Part shown: positions 10,212 to 18,562 of the stretch, piece by piece | Layout: each line of letters opens with the position of its first letter | How positions within the stretch are numbered: position 1 is the stretch's first letter | Origin: Symbiodinium natans | Lineage: Eukaryota; Sar; Dinophyceae; Suessiales; Symbiodiniaceae | Length of the DNA: 64,000 bases | Direction of reading: 5' to 3' | Assembly (NCBI GenBank): GCA_905221605.1 | Contig: CAJNDS010000137.1 | Span: forward strand, 45,001-109,000 | Translations under genes and position numbers: made by a program | Notes under the pieces: generated by a model | Told to the model about the DNA's origin: nothing | Seen by the model: only the letters and a program-made list of their open reading frames with translations | The model's database searches: none

Positions 10212-10498
10212 TGCGGAGCTGCAATTGGTATTGTAGAAAGGAGTTAGTGTTGGAAGTTGGAAGGGTTAATGAACCCGGTAATCGTATTTGGCTCAAGATG
10301 GGCTTGAACAGAAAGCCACAAGTTCAAAAAGTAGTGCCTGGGTTCTTAGGGTTTGGTAAGGGTGTGGATTCCTTCCCCCTTTCCTTCCCCCCTGGGTTGC
10401 TCTTATCCGTGTTCTTGGTTGTTTCTTGGTTCGATCTGGGAAATATAAGTTCAGGGCGATTAGGGGAGTTGATTTCCTTCCTTGGTTGTCCCCCCGTA
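10212..10498 (+). repeat. 3' LTR, 287 bp
   Basis: Appears identical to 1653-1939. It is followed directly by a CCCTAAA array whose first five bases repeat the five bases left of the 5' LTR. Confidence 0.92.
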
Positions 10499-11749
10499 CC
10501 CTAAACCCTAAACCCTAAACCCTAAACCCTAAACCCTAAGTCAGTGTTTTACCAAAGGCTTGATCTGACTAGGTCAGGGCTTAGGGTTTCAGAGGGGGTC
10601 GGTGTGAATGATTGCTGGCCCCTTTTGAGAACCAAAAGTGTAGCGAATCGACTGTAGTGGAGAAACAGGCGGGTCTGTAGTTTAGTAGATAACGTTAAGA
10701 GTCCCTCAACTAGTCTAGTCAGAGAGCCCTCCCTGTAGCCGCCAGGCATCCTGCGCTAGGATGGGCCAGCAATCATTCTAAACCCTAAACCCTAAACCTT
10801 AAACTCCTAAACCCCTATACCCCTAAACCCCTAAACCCTAAATCGAACCGGCTGGCCAGAGTCGAGGGTGTGAAATAGCCGTTTTTTTTTTGAAGGTCTC
10901 TGGCCCCAAGACTACTATTTGCCTAAGAGCCCACATAAAAGATGAAGCATAATCGTCCCTATAGTGACCTTACAAGGAAGAATCTGTTTATTTCTGAATT
11001 ATCGTCCCTATCAAGGAGGAATCTGTTTATTTGTGTGTGTGTGTGTGTGTTTTTTTTGTTTTTTGTTCTTTTTTTTTGGGGGCCGGGAAGGCCGGGGCGG
11101 GGTAGGGGGCAGGGGGGGGTGCGCACCCGGAGGCGGTAGGCCAGAGGGGGGGCGGGAGGGGGTGGGGGGGGGGGTTGTGTGGGGGGGGGGGGAGGGGGGG
11201 GGGGGGGGGTGGGGTGGGGGGGGGTGGGGGGTGGGGGTGGGGGGGGGGTGGGGGGGGGGGGGGGGGGGGTGGGGGTGGGGGGGGGTGGGGGTGGGGGTGG
11301 GGGGGGGGGCGTAAGCGGGCCTCAAGCAAATAGTACAACACTGCCCTAAGCCCGTTTAGGGGGTCAAGGGAGTGCCCCTTCACACGCAGCAGCTGTGCCC
11401 AAAGCACCGACTGTCTTGCCAGATGTCGCACCCACGACCTCTACCGGAGTTTAAGGTTTAGAGTTTTGAGTTAGGGTTTAGGTTTTAGGGTTTAGAGTTT
11501 AGGGTTTAGGGTTGAGGATTTAGGGTACCCAAAGCCGCAGATGCACAAATTGAGACCCAATGGGTTTAGAGTCTGGGGTTTAAGGTTGCTTTAGTGTATG
11601 CCTGCGCAACCCTTCAGAATTTAAGTTGAACCCTAAAACCCTGCAACGCTAAAACCCTACACCCTACACCCTAAAACCCAAGAAGTTGAACCCTAAAACC
11701 CTAAACCCTAAACCCTAAAACCCTAACCCCTTGAACCGCGAAAGTCTCA
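10499..11749. repeat. Telomeric arrays and a poly-G tract
   Basis: CCCTAAA repeats at 10499-10540 and 10778-10845 (degenerate), TTTAGGG-type at 11455-11525 and CCCTAAA-type at 11630-11735. From about 11071 to 11310 the plus strand is nearly all G with scattered T, densest at 11145-11309, so G-quadruplexes are likely. Long Gly or Pro frames over it are artefacts of the tract. No gene was recognised. Confidence 0.75.
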
Positions 11750-11750
11750 G

Positions 11751-11820
11751 TCGAAGTCCTCGACGCCATGGCGGGACGTGCTTCCCGACAGCTGGCGCAG
11801 ATTCAGGCTCGGAGCAGCGA
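11751..11820 (+). CDS. Candidate internal exon between CCCTAAA and TTTAGGG arrays
   Basis: Preceded by TCTCAG and followed by GTGCG, with an open frame between (two leading bases, 22 codons reading EVLDAMAGRASRQLAQIQAR and on, two trailing bases). The sequence is helix-like and protein-like. A CCCTAAA array lies upstream and a TTTAGGG array (11825-11910) begins 4 bp after the donor. The parent gene is unknown. Confidence 0.4.
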
Positions 11821-11923
11821 GTGCGTTTAGGGTTTAGGGTTTAGGGTTTAGGGTTTAGGGTTTAGGGTTTAGGGTTTAGGGTTTAGGGTTTAGGGTTTAG
11901 GGTTTAGGGTCATTCCAGATTTA

Positions 11924-12035
11924 CTTGGCTTTCTTCTGGCTGGCTCTTAGGGCTTGAACCTTTTGGGTTGTTGAAGACACTACAACAAGGAGCCTAAACG
12001 TTGTACTTTTAGGAGGGGTTCAGAAGTCAGCCAAG
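11924..12035 (+). mobile_element. Small TIR element, introner family III, intergenic copy
   Basis: 112 bp with imperfect terminal inverted repeats (CTTGGCTTTCTTCTG against the complement of CAGAAGTCAGCCAAG) and a 4 bp duplication TTTA on both sides (11920-11923, 12036-12039). It shares length, termini and much interior with 39306-39417, which is an intron of the ankyrin gene. No exon is evident around this copy. Confidence 0.75.
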
Positions 12036-12039
12036 TTTA

Positions 12040-13539
12040 ATTGGAGAGGGACCTTTGTGCCCTTTTAACTTCAATAAAGGGCAATGTATCTTATTTGTTG
12101 GGACATATATCCTTTTCGAAGGTACAAGGCTACTCTAGGTTTACGAATACCTATTCAGGTACAGCCCAGAGGGCTGTAGGACTGTAGGAACATAGAGTCG
12201 CAGATAGGAATCACTTCATGGCACGAGTTCGGATACTGGCGACAACAAGGATGTAGGGCTTAGCTGTATAGGGCTTCAGAACACAATAGAGGATCGGGGG
12301 GTTTACCAGAAAGCCGTTGGAGGATTTGTTAATGGTTCTTCGTAAGGAATGAGGGAAGTAGGTACACGATAGAATCCCTGAAAGGGCATACTTAGGGGGA
12401 TATAGGGTACCTAATTCCCTCATTCCCTGCGACGAACCAGCCAGCAGGTTAAGGGCAAGAAAGGGCCTGTTGTTTAATGTTTAGCTCCTTTGAATGCCGT
12501 TTTTCTGTCGCTTCAGGGACTACTTTGCCCTTACACAGCACCCCAGAGTCGTGGTTCAGGGGTTATAGGACTTCAGGATTTAGGGTTTCAATCTCGTGTT
12601 TCCTGGCCGCCAACAAGTCCAGCTTCAAAAGGGTTGCCCTAAACCCCATAAACCCTAAAAAACCATGAGCCTCATAATTCCTCGAAACCCTAAAAGCCCT
12701 TTAAAATAACAACAAGTAAACCCCAAACCTCAACTGACCTTCGGTCACGTCAGTGGGGACCAAACGGACCCCAAAATGCCCTATGCGACCATAGTGCCCT
12801 TAGCCAAAGCAGAGAAACCCCTAAAAACCCTATGAACCCTAAACCCTAAATCCTCAGGGACGGCACGGCAGAGAGAGAGAGAGAGAGAGAGAGCAAAAAA
12901 GCCTAAACCCTAAGCCCCAAACCCCAAACCCCAAACCCTAAACCCCAAGCCCCAAGCCCCAAGCCCCAAACCCTAAACCCTAAACCCTAAACCCTAAACC
13001 CTAAACCCTAAACCCTAAACCCTGAGGCGGGCCTGGCGCGCGCGGCCGCGCCACGGCTGCCGGGAGATCGGCGAGCTGTGGTGGCCTGCAGCTTGACTCA
13101 AGTTCCAGGAGGGGCTTCTGACGGGATTTAGGGTTTAGGGTTTAGGGTTTAGGGTTTAGGGCTAGGGTTTAGGGTTTAGGGTTTAGGGTTTAGGGCTAGG
13201 GTTTAGGGTTGGGTTTAGGGTTTATAGGGTTTATAGGGTTTATAGGGTTTATAGGGTTTATAGGGTTTATAGGGTTTATAGGGTTTATAGGGTGTATAGG
13301 GTTTATAGGGTGTATAGGGTTTATAGGGTTTATCGGGTTTATCGGGTTTATAGGGTTTATAGGCTAATTTATAGGGTTTAGAGGGTTTAAAGGGTTTGTC
13401 GGGTTTAGGGCTTCGGAAGGGTGTCGAAGGATTGTAAAAGGGTGCTTAGATGGTTTTGAGGGCGTCTTTGGAAGAAAGTCTGAAGGTTCTAAGGATTCAA
13501 TGGGGATTTAGGGCTTTGGGGTTCGAGGGTGTGCAGGTA
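12040..13539. repeat. Unique sequence, CCCTAAA array, TTTATAGGG array
   Basis: 12040-12830 is unique sequence with no recognised gene. A (GA)n run lies at about 12871-12892 and a long CCCTAAA array at 12902-13022. A GC-rich open island occupies 13023-13127, followed by TTTAGGG repeats to about 13210. Then comes a nine-base variant TTTATAGGG array at about 13221-13380. Confidence 0.7.
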
Positions 13540-13553
13540 TACCTTATGAGCAT
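13540..13553. repeat. Target site duplication of the LINE (3' side)
   Basis: TACCTTATGAGCAT, repeated exactly at 22070-22083. The T run 13553-13560 next to it is the poly(A) tail of the minus-strand LINE. Confidence 0.85.
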
Positions 13554-13657
13554 TTTTTTTCAATGTGCAAGCCGCGGGTCGGCGGCCGTCAGCACCGACG
13601 CTTTTCAGAGTAGTACGTAGGAAAGCGAAAGAAAGAACAAACAGCTCTGAATGGAAA

Positions 13658-15334
13658 TTATGGCTTATGTATGAGTACGCGCCATCGGTCCCTTTGTTGT
13701 GACAATGGGAGAAGGGTGCGATATAGCTGGGTGTTATCCAGGTATACCAAGGAGGAGCCGCCATGCGCTCTAATGATGTCAGTCTGCGTAGGTATCCCAA
13801 AGAAGGAGTGGCCAAGATCAAGATGGGAGGGGGGAGCGTCTGACTCTACGTATTCCGAGCGGAGCTTTGCTTCCGTAAGGCAGGATGCTGCCCAATGCGT
13901 CCTGGGACGTCCAGGTCTATTACTCCCAAAGGTGCGCCTATAGGAGTGGGAGTGGGCAAACGTAGATTGCGCTTCCAAGGAAGCGGAGTGACGAAGGAGA
14001 TGCCCCAATAGCTTCAATCGATTCTGGGAGTACAATCGAGAGGGAGGAACAGTCTTCGAAGTACGGAAAGCTAGATCATGTAAATACTGGTTGGAGCAGT
14101 GCGCTTCCGAAGGTTCTAGTACTCTGTGGTAGAAGGACGATTTAACTTTGAAAATACGACGTAAAGTTTTATAGTGAATAGAATCAAGATGAATCAGTTG
14201 AGAAGGAGACAATGTAGCACTTTCCATTGCATATAGTAAAATAGACTGTATGACTGTTTTGTAGACTCTTAATTTCCAGGAGGGTGGGAGGGCACTGTGT
14301 CCCGTAGGAGGGCGGAGGGACTTAGAGGCCGCAATTGCCTGGGAGATGCGATATCGTAAGTGCTTGTTATTCGAGGACGTTGTATCTATGTAGGCTCCAA
14401 GGTATTTGACCTCATTAGAGAGGGAGACTGGTCTTAGGGATGAAAGAGAACCTTGGCAATACAGGCAATCACAGGGGAAGGAGTCGTTGGGTTGGAAGTA
14501 TATTCTGCTGTCAGTATTAAGACGCATATGTTCGCACTTATCCTTGTTCAGTTGGAGGCCGCGAAGACGTCCCTCCTGTTGCAAAAGATGCAGGAGCCTA
14601 TTGAGCTGGTCCGCCGAAGAAGATAACAAAACTGTGTCATCAGCATACTCCAGGTCCCACAGTGGCGAAGGAGTATAAAAGACCCCAGATATTTCTCCAT
14701 ACTGTTCAGCGTACTGGGATTCTACATCATAGAAAAGGTGAGTGAGCACAAAGGAGAACAAGTATGGGGAGAGCGGGCAACCTTGGCGGAGACCTTTTGT
14801 TTGTAGCTGTAAGTCCGAAGTGACACCGGAGTCACGGACTTTAAAGGAGGGAGCCCTATATAGTGCCATAATGACATTAATCATCCTTTCGGGGACACCC
14901 ATAAAGATCAGGGAGGACCTAATAGCAGTGAAGGTAACTGAATCAAAAGCTTTTTCCCAGTCCAGAAAGAGAGCATGGAAAGAGGATGTTTGTCGCTCAA
15001 AAACTTCCACTAAGCGCCTAAGGACATGAATGGGTTGAGAAGTGGAATGATTTTTTCGAAAGCCAAATTGGGTAGGCCTAATACGAGCGTCAAGGTAGTA
15101 CTCAAGGCGAGTCTGAATCATAGAGGCGAAGATTTTGTAAGATATATTGGTGAGAGAGATTGGACGGTAATTGCTCATAAGTCGTGTGTCCTTCGCATGA
15201 TTTTTAACTATCATTACCACTTCTGATAGCATCCAAGAGTCAGGCACCGTGGCGGAGTCAAGACATTGATTATAATGCTCGAGCATAAAGCTTTTAAGTA
15301 TGAAAGGAGCGTGCTTATATATTTCACTAACCAA
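13658..15334 (-). CDS. LINE ORF2, part c: reverse transcriptase
   Basis: The non-LTR reverse transcriptase is nearly whole: NYRPISLTNISYKI, QFGFRKNHST, LDWEKAFDSV (motif A), GLRQGCPLSPYLF (motif B), the catalytic EYADDTVLL (motif C) and EVKYLGAYI. A C-terminal region with GRPRTHWA follows. The expected KAPGPNGL segment is present in this frame at about 15340-15360, upstream of the first Met, which places the shift from the previous frame at an A6 run. The enzyme copies the element RNA at a nicked target (target-primed reverse transcription). As it stands the copy needs a frame correction to make a full ORF2 protein. Confidence 0.9.
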   Translation of the reverse strand: MVSEIYKHAPFILKSFMLEHYNQCLDSATVPDSWMLSEVVMIVKNHAKDTRLMSNYRPISLTNISYKIFASMIQTRLEYYLDARIRPTQFGFRKNHSTSQPIHVLRRLVEVFERQTSSFHALFLDWEKAFDSVTFTAIRSSLIFMGVPERMINVIMALYRAPSFKVRDSGVTSDLQLQTKGLRQGCPLSPYLFSFVLTHLFYDVESQYAEQYGEISGVFYTPSPLWDLEYADDTVLLSSSADQLNRLLHLLQQEGRLRGLQLNKDKCEHMRLNTDSRIYFQPNDSFPCDCLYCQGSLSSLRPVSLSNEVKYLGAYIDTTSSNNKHLRYRISQAIAASKSLRPPTGHSALPPSWKLRVYKTVIQSILLYAMESATLSPSQLIHLDSIHYKTLRRIFKVKSSFYHRVLEPSEAHCSNQYLHDLAFRTSKTVPPSRLYSQNRLKLLGHLLRHSASLEAQSTFAHSHSYRRTFGSNRPGRPRTHWAASCLTEAKLRSEYVESDAPPSHLDLGHSFFGIPTQTDIIRAHGGSSLVYLDNTQLYRTLLPLSQQRDRWRVLIHKP

Positions 15335-16947
15335 TCCGTTAGGGCCGGGAGCCTTGGATTTTTTAGTTTACGGAGAGCAGCATTCAAGTTTTGCATAGAA
15401 AAAGGAGCGGATATGGAGTCGCTAGGGGGCAGACCAGTGGTAACAGGAACAGGAGCATCTCCTGCAGAGTACCATATTTTGGAGGAGAGATAGTCAGCAA
15501 ATGTTTCGGCTCGACGTGTCTTAGAAACGACTCTGTTGCGTTGATCTAGGAGGCCCGCTGCTCGTGGTCGAAAGGGAGCTCGGACAGATTTTACATGTTG
15601 CCATTGATGAACAGAGGAGCCATGAAAATCGCTGTGGAGGCAAGATTCGACGAAGCTCTTTTTATCTTTTCGAGCACTCTTTTTAATCTGTTTGCGCGCC
15701 TTTTTAACTTCGGAGACATCATCATATTTAGTTTTTTGAAAACGGTCGATAAGGTCCAGAGTAGACTGAGAAATCCACGGCTTTTTTGCACTAATGGGAA
15801 TCTCGGGGATAAGGGAAAGAGAGGAGGTTAGAATTTCAGTTAAAAAGGAGTCCTGTTTGTCAACTGTTTTAGAAGACCATTCCTCAAAATTGAAGGTGAA
15901 CTCCGGGGGGGAGAGAGAGGCCACAGGGGAGAACGAGAATCTACCGATTTTGCATGATTCTGTAACACCTTTTTTGGCAAGCCGGTCAGCGATTTCATTA
16001 CCTGGGACACCTTGGTGAGCTGGTACGCTTAACAGAAGAACATAGAACGTGGAGCGGAGAGCGGCGAAATATTGTTGTGCAAGAGCGACCAATTGCGGGT
16101 GAGTCGCCGGAAGGGAACTACCTAAAAGGAGATTCTTAGCATAACTGGAGTCCGTATATATAGTGAGGGAAGAACCCGGGGGATAACCTGAGTAGTAGAG
16201 AAGAAAATCAAACAACTCTATTAGAGCCTTAAGTTCTCCGGTGTTATTTGAGCCTGGGAGTGGTCCTTCAACGGCAAAAGGATTTGACTTAACCGATCCA
16301 AAGCCCATGATCCAAGTTGAGGAAGGGGGGGGATGCTTAGTGGGGTCAGTGTCAACTAAGGTGACAGCAAATCCCCATCCGGCGGGGTTATTAAACGACA
16401 CAACCTTATTATTAGGACAGGAGCCATCGGTATATGCGACGTAGTGATTCGGACATTTGGGAGGAAGGTTATAAGAATTATTAGTTTCTTTGAGAAGAGT
16501 GGTCTCAACCTTTTCCGAAAATAGTGTGAGATCGGTAAAATCCTTTTTGGGGGGCGCCGTCGAAGCAACGGAAGGGAGAAAGTGGGTTTTAATCCCAAAG
16601 GAGAGAGGTAAATGGCGAGTGTTGATAAGCTGTTGAAAGGTGGAGCCATAAATGGTAAGTACATCGCGGAGCCGGGGTGGGACCGCCACGTAATCTAGGG
16701 CAGTCCAGTCTTTAACGGATGTGCCTTTCAGAAGATGGTCTTCGCATCCCATTTCCTTATAAGTACAACGCTTTGAGAAGGACAACTTGGTGAATGTCTG
16801 GGGGAGAATGAGGGAATGTGCCTGCAGGGTATCATATAAATAAATCGCATTATCCCTTGAGTCATCTTGAATGGACTGTCGTTGGCCAACAACAGCTGAG
16901 CCGATATGGGCTTCTTCATCGTCAATCCAGGTTATCATGCGCAACAA
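15214..16947 (-). CDS. LINE ORF2, part b: end of endonuclease, RNase H, start of reverse transcriptase
   Basis: The N-terminal part continues the APE endonuclease (DDEEAHIG, then LDYVAVPPRL and a terminal TRHLPL in place of the usual SDH). About 15960-16450 is a type I RNase H with its acidic residues visible: YTDGS, NNTGEL, YTDSS and HQGVPGNEIADRLAKKG. This would remove RNA from the RNA-DNA hybrid. The C-terminus runs into the first reverse transcriptase motif (ALRKLKN) and then leaves frame. It overlaps part a by 26 bp and part c by 121 bp in other frames. Confidence 0.88.
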   Translation of the reverse strand: MLRMITWIDDEEAHIGSAVVGQRQSIQDDSRDNAIYLYDTLQAHSLILPQTFTKLSFSKRCTYKEMGCEDHLLKGTSVKDWTALDYVAVPPRLRDVLTIYGSTFQQLINTRHLPLSFGIKTHFLPSVASTAPPKKDFTDLTLFSEKVETTLLKETNNSYNLPPKCPNHYVAYTDGSCPNNKVVSFNNPAGWGFAVTLVDTDPTKHPPPSSTWIMGFGSVKSNPFAVEGPLPGSNNTGELKALIELFDFLLYYSGYPPGSSLTIYTDSSYAKNLLLGSSLPATHPQLVALAQQYFAALRSTFYVLLLSVPAHQGVPGNEIADRLAKKGVTESCKIGRFSFSPVASLSPPEFTFNFEEWSSKTVDKQDSFLTEILTSSLSLIPEIPISAKKPWISQSTLDLIDRFQKTKYDDVSEVKKARKQIKKSARKDKKSFVESCLHSDFHGSSVHQWQHVKSVRAPFRPRAAGLLDQRNRVVSKTRRAETFADYLSSKIWYSAGDAPVPVTTGLPPSDSISAPFSMQNLNAALRKLKNPRLPALTDWLVKYISTLLSYLKALCSSIIINVLTPPRCLTLGCYQKW

Positions 16948-18460
16948 TGAGCTCGTTTAAGTCCGTCCAGAATGCGGACTTGCGTTGTCGATCCATCTCG
17001 GCGTCTTCCACCTGGCTGGGAGCATAGACATTCAGGAGGGTAATCTTATGGGGTCGGGTATTCAGCGTGATCTCGCATATGCGGGGGGAGTGCGGTTTAA
17101 AATCAGTCACATGTTGTCGCATTTTGGGGGAAACGAAAAATCCTACTCCATGATATCGAGCCTGAGGGTGTCCTGAGTGCAAGATTTCCCACCCATGCTT
17201 TGTGAAAGTGTGCGAGGAGGTAGCTCTAGTTTCCTGGGCCATGATTATATCGATACCCTGCTGGCGGGCAAAGAGCAACAGCTGGTCATACTTGGCTACC
17301 TCCTGGAGACCTTCTACGTTCCACGTGGCAATTTTAACCTGCGTTCCAGTGGGTAATGGAAAAGATAATTTGGAGTTGATATCGCGGGATTGGTGCGGCG
17401 CATGTCTAAGGGAGCGAGCCCTACACGGGTTGAGCTGCTTAAGGAGGCGCACAGTGCTCGTCGGTTTCGGGTAAGCCGGGGGTAAAGGATGGGGTCCACC
17501 GGGTACCCTCCGGGTGGCATCCTTACAACCACTTTTCCACATACGAAAATCTCTTCTACCTTGAGCTCTTTTGGTTTTAGCTAATTCACGGCGTCTTTCT
17601 ATAGCTGAATCGGAGCGTACTCCTCGTGAGTTTCCCCGGTGGGCTTCACGGTGTTGGCAGCCGCGATGGCAATCCTCAGCATCTGAAACTCCATAACGTA
17701 AGTGTTCCATATCGTAAGTGTTGTGTGTGTTGACTTTAGGATTGTGGAGCAATCTGTCATAATATCGGTAGAGATGCCAGCGGCTTCCCGGCCCGCCTCC
17801 CTTGGAGGCCACCGCTCTCATAACCGTCCCGTACAATTGAGGGGAGGCAGCTCTGGTGGTTTCCACCTCGAAGGACTCGCCTCTTCTATGGGCGTGCAAC
17901 CATAGAGAGTCCTTTGAATAAAAAGAGTATCTGAAGACGCGCATACCATTAGGTAGAAAAAAAGACTGTTTCCACAAATACGTATGGGAGCGAGGAGTGT
18001 ATGAGGAATACCATATATAATTTCCATTCAGAGCATGTAATAGCTGGTTTCGCTCTCCTACAAAACCACTAATCAAGAAGCATCGGTGCGTCAGGACTGC
18101 AAAACTCCGGTGGCGTTGTGAGAAAATGTGGGTGAAACAGAAAAGGTGTCGCTGCTGTGCTTGTTTCCACAAAAAACCGCCAAGACAGGAAGAAGAAACC
18201 CTAAGTCTGGGAAGGGGAGAGGGACTAAAATAACCCCAAAAGGACAAGGTAACCGTACGCAGTGCTTTCCCTCGCTCACGTGGCGGGCGTTGTAGGGCTG
18301 GCGCGGCGTAGGCTGCGCTGCTCTGCACGGGCCGCAGCTCTGCTGCGGAGAAGCCGCTAATGCTGGCCAAGAGTCCGTAACGTAAGTGTGGGGTATCGTA
18401 AGTGTGGTCTCGCCTAACTCGCTGGATCGCGAGGGCTTCGGTAACGGGAGAACTATTCAT
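16922..18460 (-). CDS. LINE ORF2, part a: N-terminal region and APE endonuclease
   Basis: The last 140 residues are an APE-type endonuclease (IATWNVEGLQ, the catalytic QET, HGVGFFVS, LLNVYAPSQ). This enzyme nicks target DNA. The frame ends at LIVAHDNLD, where GDFN would be expected, and the domain resumes in part b, so the break disrupts a metal-binding motif. The first 370 residues are not recognised. They contain two copies of a short motif (TYDTPHLRYG and TYDMEHLRYG) about 660 bp apart. The start is the first Met, 103 bp after ORF1 ends. Confidence 0.8.
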   Translation of the reverse strand: MNSSPVTEALAIQRVRRDHTYDTPHLRYGLLASISGFSAAELRPVQSSAAYAAPALQRPPRERGKALRTVTLSFWGYFSPSPLPRLRVSSSCLGGFLWKQAQQRHLFCFTHIFSQRHRSFAVLTHRCFLISGFVGERNQLLHALNGNYIWYSSYTPRSHTYLWKQSFFLPNGMRVFRYSFYSKDSLWLHAHRRGESFEVETTRAASPQLYGTVMRAVASKGGGPGSRWHLYRYYDRLLHNPKVNTHNTYDMEHLRYGVSDAEDCHRGCQHREAHRGNSRGVRSDSAIERRRELAKTKRAQGRRDFRMWKSGCKDATRRVPGGPHPLPPAYPKPTSTVRLLKQLNPCRARSLRHAPHQSRDINSKLSFPLPTGTQVKIATWNVEGLQEVAKYDQLLLFARQQGIDIIMAQETRATSSHTFTKHGWEILHSGHPQARYHGVGFFVSPKMRQHVTDFKPHSPRICEITLNTRPHKITLLNVYAPSQVEDAEMDRQRKSAFWTDLNELIVAHDNLD

Positions 18461-18562
18461 ACAAAGGGGAGACCTTGCGTTTCCAGCGGATGAAGGAGAG
18501 TCTCCATTGATGCTGGGAGACCGCTCGTGGAAGATGTTCAGCTGAATACACCTCAGAGTTTG

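Larger units (their letters stand above)
1653..10498 (+). mobile_element. Complete non-autonomous LTR retrotransposon with a giant RNA-binding-type ORF
   Basis: Two 287 bp direct repeats (1653-1939 and 10212-10498) appear identical base for base. Directly after the left one lies GGTTATGAGCCC, complementary to the anticodon-stem part of initiator tRNA-Met, the half-tRNA primer type known from copia and Ty5. Directly before the right one lies a purine tract. The flanks are CCCTA on both sides (1648-1652, 10499-10503), a possible 5 bp target duplication inside a CCCTAAA array. The interior carries one long frame and about 370 bp of 3' untranslated sequence. I see no protease, integrase, reverse transcriptase or RNase H motif, so the element should depend on another element's enzymes. 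Identical LTRs imply a very recent insertion. Confidence 0.9.

Noticed and set aside
10076-10504. 142-codon ORF at the 3' LTR
   Set aside because: It is the LTR read-through frame, already explained by the 5' copy.
11011-11431. Pro-rich and Gly-rich open frames on both strands
   Set aside because: They only read through the poly-G tract; homopolymers lack stop codons.
12040-12060. Match AGAGGGACCTTTGT to the ankyrin exon at 39647
   Set aside because: A 14-base match is expected by chance in 64 kb; the flanks do not extend it.
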